NCBI RefSeq assembly: GCF_029909975.1
Contig: NZ_CP094516.1
Span: 2,604,001 to 2,668,000 of the forward strand
Length of the DNA stretch: 64,000 nucleotides
Source of the DNA: Bradyrhizobium sp. ISRA430
Lineage (GTDB): Bacteria > Pseudomonadota > Alphaproteobacteria > Rhizobiales > Xanthobacteraceae
Reading direction: 5' to 3'
Numbering within the stretch: position 1 is the stretch's first letter; each line of letters begins with the position of its first letter. The translations under genes were made by a program, and so were the position numbers. A model generated the notes under the pieces. That model was not told the DNA's origin. It did no database searches and saw nothing but the letters and a program-made list of their open reading frames with translations. Below, piece by piece: positions 17,866-26,598 of the stretch.

Positions 17866-19055
17866 CAGGATTCGATTCCGTGCGAGGCCAGCACGGTCTT
17901 CATCCGCCGCGCCGCGAGTTCGGGGTTGGCGAGCAGGCCGGCCTGATCGGCGAGGCGGAACAGCTCGGCCAGATGCAGCATCGACCGCGCGCTCTCCTGG
18001 CCGCCGACCATGGTGAAGTGATCCTGGTGGCCGTTGAGATAGGCCATGAACACCACGCCGGTCTTGTAGAAGCGTGTCGGTGCTTTGAAGATATGGCGCG
18101 ACAGCGGCACGGTTGGCCCCAGAACGTCGTGGAAGCCGGCTTCGTCGCCGGCCGCAAGCCGCGACAGTGCATAAGAGGCCGCCGGCGCGATAGCATCGAA
18201 GATGCCCAGCAGCGCGTGCGAAAAGCCTTGGCTATCGCCGGCGATCAGCTCCGCATAGTTGAAGTCGTCGCCAGTATACATCTTGATGCGCTTGTCGAGG
18301 CGGCGGCGCATATCGATCTCGCGCTGTTTGTCGAGCAGCGAGACCTTGACGCCGTCGACCTTGGCGGCGTTGCCGTTGATGATGGCAACGGCCGTGTCCA
18401 TCGCCTTGTCGAGATCCTTGGTGCCCCAATATCCCGTCAGCGCCGGATCGAACATGTCGCCGAGCCAGTGAATGATCACGGGTTCGCGGACCTGCGATAG
18501 CACACGATCATAGACCTTGGCATAGTCGTCGGCGTTGCGGCCGAGCTTGGCGAGCGCGCGCGAGGCCATCAAGATGATCCGGCCGCCAACCTTCTCGACC
18601 GCCGAGATCTGCTCCTCATAGGCGCGGATCACATCGTCGAGGCTCTTCGCATCCTCGACCGCGAGATGGTCGGTGCCGGCACCGGAGAACACCAGAGCTT
18701 TGCGGCGCTTGGCGGCCGCGACCGAGCGCGTGATCAGTTCCAGCGACGTCGGCCAATCCAAGCCCATACCGCGCTGCGCGGTGTCCATGGCCTCCGCGAC
18801 GCCAAGACCGAGATCCCAGACGTGCTCCCGGAAGGCGATGGTCTTGTCCCAGTCGACGGACACCGAGAGCCAGGGATCATTATCCGCGAAGGGATCGGCA
18901 ACCGTGTGCACGGCCGAGAAGGCGACACGGTTCAGCGTGCCCTCGAGCTTGGCCGGAAAGTTGCGCGAAGCCGCGAGTCGATAGGTCTCGATCGACCGGT
19001 CGGCCTTCGGTAGTTTCAATGAAAGCGATGACATAGGCTGGATGGGCTTGTTCAT
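17865..19055 (-). CDS. DUF993 family protein (dihydrodipicolinate-synthase-like TIM barrel)
   Basis: A soluble 396-residue protein of the DUF993 family, which I recognise from the whole-length pattern. It has an N-terminal ASRNFPAKLEGTLNRVAFSAVHTV segment, GLGVAEAMDTAQRGMGLDW, LVFSGAGTDHLA, VIIHWLGDMFDPALTGYWG and VDGVKVSLLDKQREIDMRRRL. The Lys in VDGVKVSLLD sits where DHDPS/NAL-family aldolases place their Schiff-base lysine. That makes an aldolase or dehydratase activity plausible, but this is inference. It lies between the Gfo/Idh/MocA gene (10 bp away) and the isomerase gene (one-base overlap), consistent with a late carbon–carbon cleavage step. Confidence 0.8.
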   Translation of the reverse strand: MNKPIQPMSSLSLKLPKADRSIETYRLAASRNFPAKLEGTLNRVAFSAVHTVADPFADNDPWLSVSVDWDKTIAFREHVWDLGLGVAEAMDTAQRGMGLDWPTSLELITRSVAAAKRRKALVFSGAGTDHLAVEDAKSLDDVIRAYEEQISAVEKVGGRIILMASRALAKLGRNADDYAKVYDRVLSQVREPVIIHWLGDMFDPALTGYWGTKDLDKAMDTAVAIINGNAAKVDGVKVSLLDKQREIDMRRRLDKRIKMYTGDDFNYAELIAGDSQGFSHALLGIFDAIAPAASYALSRLAAGDEAGFHDVLGPTVPLSRHIFKAPTRFYKTGVVFMAYLNGHQDHFTMVGGQESARSMLHLAELFRLADQAGLLANPELAARRMKTVLASHGIES

Positions 19056-19065
19056 GTCAGCCTCC

Positions 19066-20217
19066 TCAGACCTTGATCGGCGCGACGTCGATCCAACGCC
19101 GTTCCTTCCAGCTCTTCAGTGCACATTCGGCGAGCTGCACGCCCTTGGCGCCCTCGAGCAGCGTGAACTTGTACGGCGCATCCTCGTAGACGTGGCGGAT
19201 GAACATCTCCCACTGCTCCTTGAAGCCGTTGTCGTAGGTGACGTTGTCCGGCAGCTTCTGCCAGTCGCCGTAGAAATCGTGCAACCGCTTCTCGTCGGGA
19301 TTCCAGACCGGACGCGGCGTCGCCTGCCGCGCCTGGATCATGCAGTCGGACAGGCCTGCGACGGCCGAACCGAGCGTGCCGTCGACCTGGAAGGTGACGA
19401 GGTCGTCGCGATAGACACGCGTGACCCAGGACATGTTGATGTGCGCGATAATGCCGCCCTTGAGCTGGAACGTCGCATAGGCGGAATCGTCGGCGGTCGC
19501 CTTGTACTTCTCCCCTTGCTCGTCATAGCGCTCGGGAATGTCGGTGTTGCCGATGCAGACCACGCTCTCGACGTCGCCGAACAGGTTGTCGAGCACGTAG
19601 CGCCAGTGGCAGACCATGTCGAGGATGATGCCGCCGCCGTCCTCGCTGCGATAGTTCCAGGACGGCCGCTGCGCCTCCTGCCAGCCGCCCTCGAACACCC
19701 AGTAGCCGAATTCGCCACGCACCGAGAGGATGCGGCCGAAGAAGCCGGAGTCGCGCAGGAAGGCGATCTTCTTCAGGCCCGGCAGGAACAGCTTGTCCTG
19801 CACCGTGCCATGCTTGACGCCCTTGGCGTTGGCGAGCTTGACGACCTCAACCGCCTCCTCGAACGTCGTCGCAATCGGCTTCTCGCAATAGACATGCTTG
19901 CCGGCGTTGATCGCGCGGGACAGCAGGCCGGGCCGCGCCTGCGTGGTCGCGGCGTCGAAGAACATGGTATCGTTCTTGTCGGCGAGCGCGGCGTCGAGGT
20001 CGGTGGTCCAGCGCGTGATGTTGAACTGCTTGGCCAGCCGCTCGAGCTTGTCGGCACTGCGGCCGACCAGAATTGGATCTGGCATCACGCGATCGCCATT
20101 CTTGAGCTTGACGCCGCCCTGGTCGCGAATCGCCACGATCGAGCGGATCAGATGCTGGTTGAGCCCCATGCGGCCGGTGACGCCGTTCATGATGAGGCCG
20201 AGGCGTTGCGTGGTCAT
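19066..20217 (-). CDS. Gfo/Idh/MocA-family oxidoreductase
   Basis: A 383-residue NAD(P)-dependent sugar or cyclitol dehydrogenase. The N-terminal Rossmann domain includes LIMNGVTGRMGLNQHLIRSI and the conserved EKP dipeptide-proline in HVYCEKPIATTFEEA, which marks the active-site lysine. The C-terminal alpha/beta domain follows (VRGEFGYWVFEGGWQEAQRPSWNYRSEDGGGIILDMVCHWRYVLDNLFGD). Here the His in MVCHWRYVLD probably replaces the usual DxxxH acid–base pair. The start ATG overlaps the enolase-superfamily stop by four bases. It likely oxidises the imported substrate or an intermediate of it. Confidence 0.9.
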   Translation of the reverse strand: MTTQRLGLIMNGVTGRMGLNQHLIRSIVAIRDQGGVKLKNGDRVMPDPILVGRSADKLERLAKQFNITRWTTDLDAALADKNDTMFFDAATTQARPGLLSRAINAGKHVYCEKPIATTFEEAVEVVKLANAKGVKHGTVQDKLFLPGLKKIAFLRDSGFFGRILSVRGEFGYWVFEGGWQEAQRPSWNYRSEDGGGIILDMVCHWRYVLDNLFGDVESVVCIGNTDIPERYDEQGEKYKATADDSAYATFQLKGGIIAHINMSWVTRVYRDDLVTFQVDGTLGSAVAGLSDCMIQARQATPRPVWNPDEKRLHDFYGDWQKLPDNVTYDNGFKEQWEMFIRHVYEDAPYKFTLLEGAKGVQLAECALKSWKERRWIDVAPIKV

Positions 20218-21611
20218 GCCAATTGCTCCTGACGTGATTTTGGCTGTTCAAGCGGGCGCAGTGCCGACCAGTCCGGATGGACCGACGTCGCAAAGCCCGT
20301 TGCGGTCAGCGATCCCGTGACGAGATCGCCGTTGTGAATGGAGAGCCGGATGCCTTTGCCGGCATCGGCGTAGAGATCGGGATGGGCCTTCGCGAAGGCC
20401 TCGGCTTCTGCGGCGGGCGTCTCGCCGAAACCGTCGACGTAGTGATGGCCATTGCGCTCGGCATGGGTGACGCCGATGAACGCACCGAGCGCGAGATCCT
20501 GCTGCACGGCAAGGCCGGCCTGGCAAGTCAGGTCCTCGCCGGTGACGAAGAACGTCTCTCCGCCCGTGCTCCACTTCGCCGCGCGCGTTGCGTTGACGAT
20601 GGACTTGTAGAGTCCCTTGCAGGATTTCGACGAGATCCCGCGATAGCCGAGCGCTCGCGCTGCCGGGAATGCGTCGTAGGAATCATCAGCCTCGTCGATG
20701 ATGAAGGCGCGCGCCGCGAGCGAGCCGAGCGGCGAATGCCGCGTGATGTCGCGCGGCATCGGCTGTTCGACATAGAGCAGGCGCGACGAGATCGATCGAA
20801 GCAGGGAATCGCGATCGAGCTGGTCGATCAACGCGCGCAGCGCGTCGAGATCGGCATACTGCTCGTTCGCGTCCAGGGTCACCTTGTAATCATGACCCAG
20901 CTTATCGAGCTCCTTGCCGATGCGCGCCAGCCTTGCTGCATCGGCCGTCGGATTGCCCGACAGCTTCAGCTTGAAATAACGTGCACCGGCATTCTCGTGC
21001 GCATCGGCGACACCGCTCTCGCCTTCGACGACGTCGTCGAGACCCACGGTGTGGCGAACCGCGACGCGCAGCAGCGGCTTCCGTTCCGCAAGGAATTCCC
21101 CGACGTCCGATTCCCTTAGATCGGGCGAGAGTCGCGCATCGATACCGGCAATGTTGCCGGCCATTCCGTCGAAGAAATTGCTGTCATTGCCACGCAGCAC
21201 CGCATCGAGAATTGCCTTGTCAATCTCGGCCGGGCCATAGGCTGCAGCCAGCGGCGGAATGTTCTCCTTCGCGCAGGCTGCAACCTGCGCGCCGATGCAG
21301 GCAGCATGCAGCCCGAAGGCCGTGTTAAAGCCGCTCTGCGCCAGATAGAGACCGCGCGCAATGCGCAGCGAGCGTCTGAGCCCATCGACCGTCTGCGCCG
21401 GCGACAGCTCCGGCCGCTTGTCGAACCATTTTGGCACCAGCAGTTCGGCGCTGGCGCCGACTGCGGTCCCCCTGCCCTCGACCTCGATCTCGGCCCGCAC
21501 GAAGAGCTGCGGGGTCGCATGAATCGTGATGGCGCCGAAGCGGAACGGCCGCGCGAAACGCACGGGCCGTTCAAAGAACGCGATATCTCGCAGTTTCAGG
21601 CGCACAGACAT
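20214..21611 (-). CDS. Enolase-superfamily enzyme with muconate-lactonizing-type active site
   Basis: A 465-residue protein with the enolase-superfamily barrel. Candidate catalytic residues: the Lys pair K214/K216 in RYFKLKLSG; metal ligands D247 (TLDANEQY), E282 (YVEQPMPR) and D306/E307 (IIDEADDS); and a lysine on the opposite face, K329 or K332, in GISSKSCKG. Lysines on both sides resemble the MLE/dipeptide-epimerase subgroup rather than mandelate racemase or glucarate dehydratase. An N-terminal capping domain and a C-terminal extension (about 400–465) make it longer than typical members. It starts 4 bp after the ABC ATPase gene. Reaction type (racemisation, cycloisomerisation or dehydration) is undetermined. 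Confidence 0.82.
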   Translation of the reverse strand: MSVRLKLRDIAFFERPVRFARPFRFGAITIHATPQLFVRAEIEVEGRGTAVGASAELLVPKWFDKRPELSPAQTVDGLRRSLRIARGLYLAQSGFNTAFGLHAACIGAQVAACAKENIPPLAAAYGPAEIDKAILDAVLRGNDSNFFDGMAGNIAGIDARLSPDLRESDVGEFLAERKPLLRVAVRHTVGLDDVVEGESGVADAHENAGARYFKLKLSGNPTADAARLARIGKELDKLGHDYKVTLDANEQYADLDALRALIDQLDRDSLLRSISSRLLYVEQPMPRDITRHSPLGSLAARAFIIDEADDSYDAFPAARALGYRGISSKSCKGLYKSIVNATRAAKWSTGGETFFVTGEDLTCQAGLAVQQDLALGAFIGVTHAERNGHHYVDGFGETPAAEAEAFAKAHPDLYADAGKGIRLSIHNGDLVTGSLTATGFATSVHPDWSALRPLEQPKSRQEQLA

Positions 21612-21615
21612 GGCT

Positions 21616-22464
21616 CTAGTCCAGCGAACCCTGCGTGAAGAAGTGCTTGCGGATGCGTTGCACGAGCTCGGTGAAGACCGGGTCGGCCATCACGTCGAGC
21701 GAGCGCGGGCGCGGCAGCGGCACATCGTAGATCGCGGCGACCGCGCCCGGCCGCTCGGTCATGACCAGCACGCGGTCGGCAAGGAACACGGCCTCCGGAA
21801 TCGAATGGGTGATCAGGAGCACGGTCTTGCGCGTTTCGCGCTGGATCCGCATCAGCTCGACGTTCATGCGCTCGCGCGTCAGCGCGTCCAGCGCGCCGAA
21901 CGGCTCGTCCATAAGCATGATCTTGGGATCATGCACCAGTGCACGGCAGATCGAGGCGCGCTGCTGCATGCCGCCGGAGAGCTGCCAGGGCAGCTTCTTC
22001 TCGAAGCCTTCGAGCCCGACCAGCTTCAACAGCTCCTTGGCGCGGGCGAGATATTCGGCCCGTGGCAGCCGCTTCATGTCGATCGGCAGCATCACGTTTG
22101 AGATGATGTTGCGCCAGGGCAGAAGCAGCGCGTTCTGGAAGACGATACCGACATTGCCGTGCGGCGTCGTCACCTTCTCGCCCTCGACCAGGATCTCGCC
22201 GGTCGTCGGCGGCAACAGTCCGGAGATCAGCTTGAGCAGCGTCGACTTGCCGCAGCCGGAGGGACCGACCACGACGAAGAACTCGCCGTCATTGATGTGG
22301 AAATCGAGCGGCCGCAGCGACGGCACATCGCCGTCGCGCGTCCGATAGGTCTTCGACACGCCGGACAGCTTGATGCCCGACGCGTCGCTGCCGGCCCGAT
22401 CGCTCACCAGTCTCAGATGCGCGGCCGGTTGCACGTCATCACTCGGTCTTGTCGCTGGTTTCAC
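21616..22464 (-). CDS. ABC transporter ATP-binding protein (NitT/TauT/SsuB type)
   Basis: A 282-residue nucleotide-binding subunit. It has Walker A GPSGCGKSTLLKLISG, the Q-loop (NVGIVFQNALLLPWRN), the signature LSGGMQQRASICRALVHDP, Walker B IMLMDEPFGALDALT and the switch histidine in LLITHSIPEAV. About 30 extra N-terminal residues precede the usual start. It overlaps the end of the substrate-binding protein gene by four bases and is followed at 4 bp by the enolase-superfamily gene, tying import to catabolism in one transcript. Confidence 0.93.
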   Translation of the reverse strand: MKPATRPSDDVQPAAHLRLVSDRAGSDASGIKLSGVSKTYRTRDGDVPSLRPLDFHINDGEFFVVVGPSGCGKSTLLKLISGLLPPTTGEILVEGEKVTTPHGNVGIVFQNALLLPWRNIISNVMLPIDMKRLPRAEYLARAKELLKLVGLEGFEKKLPWQLSGGMQQRASICRALVHDPKIMLMDEPFGALDALTRERMNVELMRIQRETRKTVLLITHSIPEAVFLADRVLVMTERPGAVAAIYDVPLPRPRSLDVMADPVFTELVQRIRKHFFTQGSLD

Positions 22465-23453
22465 GAGTTGCCCTTTGGCAGGTAGTCGTTGGTATAGAAG
22501 GCCTTCGGGTTCTCCTTGGCCTTGGCATCGAGCCCGCCATATTCGACCATCAGATTGACCGAGTCGGTCATGTTCTGGTCGGTGACCTGGAACGGCCGTT
22601 TGCTCTTGGTCTCCGCCGTCCGATAGAGCGGGATGGTCAGCTCAAAGCCCTGAGTCAACGTCTCGATCTTGCCGCCCTTCGGGTTGGCGTCGAGGATCGA
22701 CTGCGCCGCCGCCTTCGGCTCCTTTTCGGCGGCTTCAACCGCCTTTGTCGTCGCCGACATGAAGCGGCGGACGAGATCCGCATTGGCCTTTACGTAGTCG
22801 GAATTGGCGATAATGCCCGAGGAGACCATGTTGATGCCGTAGTCGGCGAACTTGATCGGATAGACGTCCTTGCCGGTGGCATCCTTGATCTTCATCGACT
22901 GGTCCATGACGTAGCCGAGCAGGAGATCGGCCTGGCCGTTGATGACGGCATTGAGCTTGGTCTGGCCGTCGCCGGCCACGGTGTGGAAGTCGCTTTCCTT
23001 CAGCCCGGTCTTCTTCAGGAACAGCGGCCAGATCTGCGTCATGGAGTCGGCCGGCGTGATCGCCACCGTCTTGCCCTTGATGTCCTCGGGCTTTTTGATG
23101 TTCTTGTCAGCGAAGCCCATGGCCGACATCGGGCTGGTCTGGAGCAGCACGCCGGTCGCGATCACGGGCGCGCCTTTGATCGCGGCGCGCATCATGGTGG
23201 GAACGTCGACATAGCCGAAGTCGGCGGTCTTGGCCGCAACGGCCTGCGTGGTCGCCGCAGAGCCGCGGCCTTCCTGGATTTCGAGGTCGATGCCCTCGGC
23301 GGCATAGATGCCCTTGGCCTTGCCGTAATAGAACGGCGCGTGCTCGCCATAGACGTACCAGTTCAGCATCAGCACGACCTTGTCGGCAGCCTGCGCCGGC
23401 GCAACCGAAAGCGCCATCAGCGCCGCCGAGACAGCTCCTATCCACCGCTTCAT
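22461..23453 (-). CDS. ABC transporter substrate-binding protein (NMT1/THI5-like)
   Basis: A 330-residue periplasmic binding protein with a cleavable signal (MKRWIGAVSAALMALSVAPAQA). The mature part has the family pattern of NMT1/SsuA/TauA-like receptors: VVLMLNWYVYGEHAPFYYGKAKGIYAAEGIDLEIQEGRGS near the start and AAVAAKTADFGYVDVP-type hinge sequences. Related receptors bind thiamine precursors, sulfonates, nitriles or small aromatic compounds, so classic sugar transport is not assured. Genes on both sides encode its permease and ATPase. Confidence 0.9.
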   Translation of the reverse strand: MKRWIGAVSAALMALSVAPAQAADKVVLMLNWYVYGEHAPFYYGKAKGIYAAEGIDLEIQEGRGSAATTQAVAAKTADFGYVDVPTMMRAAIKGAPVIATGVLLQTSPMSAMGFADKNIKKPEDIKGKTVAITPADSMTQIWPLFLKKTGLKESDFHTVAGDGQTKLNAVINGQADLLLGYVMDQSMKIKDATGKDVYPIKFADYGINMVSSGIIANSDYVKANADLVRRFMSATTKAVEAAEKEPKAAAQSILDANPKGGKIETLTQGFELTIPLYRTAETKSKRPFQVTDQNMTDSVNLMVEYGGLDAKAKENPKAFYTNDYLPKGNS

Positions 23454-23504
23454 CTACTTTCTCCCTTGTCCTTGTTGCTTCGGCCGTTGGTGGCCGTTCG
23501 TTGC

Positions 23505-24314
23505 TTAAGAGGTGAAAATCACATCCTCACGCTGGCTGACATGCCAGGGAATGACCAGCCGCTCTATCCGGTCCACGATCCAGAACAGCACCACGCCGAG
23601 CAACGCGAGGATCACGAGTGCAGCAAACATCGTCGGCAGGTCGAATGTGCCGATCGAGCGTTGCATCACGTAGCCGATGCCGGAATTGGAACCGACGAAT
23701 TCGCCGACGACGGCGCCGACCACTGCGAGCGTCACCGACACTTTGAGGCCGGAGAAGATCGCGGGCAGCGCATGCGGCAGATTCACCGCGCGGAACACCT
23801 GAAACCGGCTGCCTTGCATGGCGCGGGCAAGATCGACCATGTCAGGATCGACCGATTTGAAGCCCTGGACGGCCGAGACCACCACCGGAAAGAAGCCGAG
23901 CAGGAACGCCGAGATCACTTTCGGCAGGATGCCGAAGCCGAACCAGACCACGAACAGCGGCGCGATCGCGATCTTCGGCACGGATTGGGAGAACACCAGC
24001 AGCGGATAGACGTAGCTCTCCACCGTCTTCGATCCCGCGATCAGCATCGCCACGGGAATGCCGAACAGCGCGGAAAGCACGAAGCCCCATATGGTCGCGT
24101 AAGTGGTGGGCCAGGACTGACGCAGCAGCTCCGGCCAGTCGCTGCGCAGCACGGCCACGACGTCGGCCGGCGCCGGGATCTGATAGGCGGGGATCTTGAA
24201 CAGCCGGATCGAGAGATCCCAGGCCACGACAATGAAGACCAGAAACAACAGCGGCCGCACCCAGGCCGCATTCAAGATCTTGGACACCGCACTTTGCGGC
24301 TTCGGTTCAGCCAC
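23505..24314 (-). CDS. ABC transporter permease (NitT/TauT type)
   Basis: A 269-residue inner-membrane permease with about six transmembrane helices and the EAA loop (VDLARAMQGSRFQVFRAVNLPHALPAIFSGLKVS). It is the first gene of the seven-gene minus-strand operon, with the substrate-binding protein 51 bp downstream. The promoter should lie in 24315–24465, before the dispersed repeat at 24466–24570. Confidence 0.92.
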   Translation of the reverse strand: MAEPKPQSAVSKILNAAWVRPLLFLVFIVVAWDLSIRLFKIPAYQIPAPADVVAVLRSDWPELLRQSWPTTYATIWGFVLSALFGIPVAMLIAGSKTVESYVYPLLVFSQSVPKIAIAPLFVVWFGFGILPKVISAFLLGFFPVVVSAVQGFKSVDPDMVDLARAMQGSRFQVFRAVNLPHALPAIFSGLKVSVTLAVVGAVVGEFVGSNSGIGYVMQRSIGTFDLPTMFAALVILALLGVVLFWIVDRIERLVIPWHVSQREDVIFTS

Positions 24315-24465
24315 GCCTCACTCCCGGCAGTCTTTTTGGTTCGGTGAGAAATTAACCCGTTGGATAAATACTGTCCAGCGGTTTCCCCTGTGACGTTTTG
24401 CGCAGTGGTTCCCACGGTTAGCTCGCGTTCCCGTTAAGCGGCCGGTCAATCATGCCGCATCTTCG

Positions 24466-24570
24466 GTGTCATCCCCCGCGAAAGCAGGGGATCCAGTACG
24501 CGGCGACTTCTCCGTATTGGCTCAGCGCCTCCGGAAAACTGAATCGCCCGGTCGAGCCGGGCGATGATAT
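24466..24570. repeat. Dispersed intergenic repeat, hairpin-forming (Bradyrhizobium type)
   Basis: The element runs from GTGTCATCCCCCGCGAAAGC to a perfect terminal hairpin, ATCGCCCGG-TCGAG-CCGGGCGAT (24543–24565). This layout (CATCCCCGCG...GGGGATCCAGTACGC...CGCCCGGTC..GCCGGGCGATGA) is a common intergenic repeat in Bradyrhizobium genomes, from general knowledge. On the minus strand the hairpin is followed by TCAGTTTTCC, so it may also terminate the TetR gene transcript. Confidence 0.7.
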
Positions 24571-24596
24571 CTGAGATTGTGGAATAAAGAATTCCG

Positions 24597-25304
24597 CTAG
24601 ACGGGCTGATGCTGCGGGAGGCGCGACTTTGGCGCCTTGACGATCTCGAGCAGTTCCGCCGATCGTCCCGTCAGCGCGGCCAGAACCAGGCCCACCATGT
24701 GGGCAAGCCGCTCATCCTTGGCGTCCTTGGCGAGCAGGTCGCGTCCGAAGATCACGCTCAAGGTGGCCGAGTTCGAGAGATAGAAGAAGCACAGCGCCGC
24801 GATCGAGATGTAGAGCTGCACCGGATCGACCGCGACCTGGAAATCGCCGCTGTCGACGCCGCGCCGCACCACGGTGCGGATCATCTCGACGAAGGGCGAA
24901 TGCATCGACTTGACCTTGGTCGAGCGCTTCAGATGCTTTGCCCGCGCGAGGTTCTCGGTCTGCAGCAGCGACAGGAATTCGGGGTTGCGCAGAAAATAGT
25001 TCCAGGTGAATTCGATCAGCCGTCTGATCGCCTCGGGCGGATCGAGATGCTCGAGATCGAGTCCCCGCTCCTCGCTGCGGATCTTGTCATAGGCACCCTC
25101 AAGCACCGCGAGATATAGCTCGTCCTTGTTGCCGACGTGATAGTAGAGCATGCGCTTGTTGGCGCCGGCCTCGGCCGCGATACGGTCGACCCGTGCACCG
25201 GCAAGCCCGTGGGCCGAAAACTCCTGCTTGGCAGCCTCGAGAATGCGCAGCCGCATCCCTTCGGGATCACGCTGCCATCTCAGATTTCGCTTTGCCTTCG
25301 CCAA
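24597..25304 (-). CDS. TetR/AcrR-family transcriptional regulator
   Basis: A 235-residue repressor-type regulator. The N-terminal helix–turn–helix is clear (RILEAAKQEFSAHGLAGARVDRIAAEAGANKRMLYYHVGNKDELYLAVLEG), and a helical effector domain follows (EAIRRLIEFTWNYFLRNPEFLSLLQTE). It precedes the ABC–enolase–DUF993 operon on the same strand, 282 bp upstream, and is the obvious candidate to control that operon. A dispersed repeat with a terminator-like hairpin separates the two, so they are probably separate transcripts. The effector is unknown. Confidence 0.9.
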   Translation of the reverse strand: MAKAKRNLRWQRDPEGMRLRILEAAKQEFSAHGLAGARVDRIAAEAGANKRMLYYHVGNKDELYLAVLEGAYDKIRSEERGLDLEHLDPPEAIRRLIEFTWNYFLRNPEFLSLLQTENLARAKHLKRSTKVKSMHSPFVEMIRTVVRRGVDSGDFQVAVDPVQLYISIAALCFFYLSNSATLSVIFGRDLLAKDAKDERLAHMVGLVLAALTGRSAELLEIVKAPKSRLPQHQPV

Positions 25305-25435
25305 ACCGGTTGCTCGCTGGATGCTCTCACAACGTCATGTAACACGCGCGCGACGGTTTGAGAATGAAGGATGGCGGGACTCCCCGGGGAATCTGGGCGG
25401 CGTGGCAGTAAGGCGGAAGGTGGCGCCGCATAGTT

Positions 25436-25516
25436 CGTCATTGCGAGCGCAGCGAAGCAATCCAGAAATGCATCCGCGGAAAGATTCTGGATTGCTTCGC
25501 TGCGCTCGCAATGACG
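25436..25516. repeat. CGTCATTGCGAG-type inverted repeat, intact copy
   Basis: Two long arms face each other: CGTCATTGCGAGCGCAGCGA continuing to AGCAATCCAGA on the left and its near-perfect complement on the right, separated by about 20 bp. Related copies occur at 40383–40455, 45229–45317 and 48478–48557. It lies between the convergent-free ends of the VOC gene and the TetR gene and could fold as a long RNA hairpin. Confidence 0.85.
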
Positions 25517-25532
25517 TGGAGAGGCCAGGGCC

Positions 25533-26381
25533 TCAGTCCGTCGGCTTCGGCGTACGCTCCAGCAGGATGGTCTGGATCCCGCAGGTGCCGTTCCTGATGC
25601 TCATCACCCGCGTGCCCGGCTTGCGGCCGTTGCGTACCTCGCTGACGTCGACGCCGGCCGAGATCAGGCGGGCGCGCGTGGCCTCGAGGTCGGCCACCCG
25701 CCAGCTCAGGCCCCACAGCCGATCATGCGCGAGATCGCCGCCGGCGACCGGCCTCCGCACCACCTCGACGATGAGATCGCCGCAGCGGAAGAACATGAGC
25801 TGGCCCCAATCCTGGTGTGAGCGGTCGAGCGCCAGATCGAGCCCGAGCCGCGCGCCATAGAGCGCCGCGGCACGTTCGGAATCCTCGGTCGCGACCACGA
25901 CGTGGTCGAGCGCGTCGATCGGCGCGACGTCGCTCGCCGCCGACTGCGGACGCTCCTCGGCGAGCTCAAGGAAGAACATGCGCACGCCGCGCGTCAGCTC
26001 GGTCGCAGCGCGCGTGCGTTTCCAGTGCAGAACCGCGCCGGTCTCGGCATCGCTGCTTTCGACCTCGGCGACCGGGTCCGGACGCAAGGCCACCCGCTCC
26101 AGCCGCCGGTACATCTTGCCCATGTCTGCAACACGAAAGCACAGGCTCGCGAGCACGCCTTCGCGGTCCTCCAGCAACGCGCGCATGCGATCGGCGGCCA
26201 CGCTGAAGCCGCTCGGCGCCATCAGCTCGATCGTCATGTTGGCAAGCGTGAACAGCACCCGGTCGGCGCCCTCGCCTGAATTCTGCCAGGCCGGTGCCCG
26301 CCCCAGCAGCGTCTGATAGGCCGCCTTGGCCGCACCGATGTCCTTGACCAGAGCAACGACGTGATCGAGGCCGGTGATCAT
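25533..26381 (-). CDS. VOC (glyoxalase/dioxygenase fold) family protein
   Basis: A 282-residue cytoplasmic protein with two vicinal-oxygen-chelate modules. The first begins MITGLDHVVALVKDIGAAKAAYQTLLG (about 1–120) and the second begins IDALDHVVVATEDSERAAALYGARLGLDL (about 150–275). The His in each DHVV segment is the usual first metal ligand. Families with this layout include lactoylglutathione lyases and extradiol-like dioxygenases, but the reaction cannot be fixed. It is transcribed divergently from the PfkB kinase gene, with 217 bp between the starts. Confidence 0.85.
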   Translation of the reverse strand: MITGLDHVVALVKDIGAAKAAYQTLLGRAPAWQNSGEGADRVLFTLANMTIELMAPSGFSVAADRMRALLEDREGVLASLCFRVADMGKMYRRLERVALRPDPVAEVESSDAETGAVLHWKRTRAATELTRGVRMFFLELAEERPQSAASDVAPIDALDHVVVATEDSERAAALYGARLGLDLALDRSHQDWGQLMFFRCGDLIVEVVRRPVAGGDLAHDRLWGLSWRVADLEATRARLISAGVDVSEVRNGRKPGTRVMSIRNGTCGIQTILLERTPKPTD

Positions 26382-26598
26382 TTTCCCTCCCCCTTCGACG
26401 CGCCTGGAACTGCAGATCGATCCGGCGCGGCGCTCCGCTTGGGCATTGCGTTGGCCCTGTCATGGTCGTATTCCGACGCAAAGCTCACCTCAAGCGCTTC
26501 GGGTGGCGGCTTTGCGAATAATTTCGGCGTCTCCTGAACGGAACCGGTGCTAGAGTAATTCCGCCGGCCGGGACCACCCAGCGCATTACGGACAACCA

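Noticed and set aside
22449..24347. A 632-codon plus-strand open frame opposite the ABC importer genes.
   Set aside because: It covers three well-supported minus-strand genes and has a His/Arg/Asp-rich composition without motifs.
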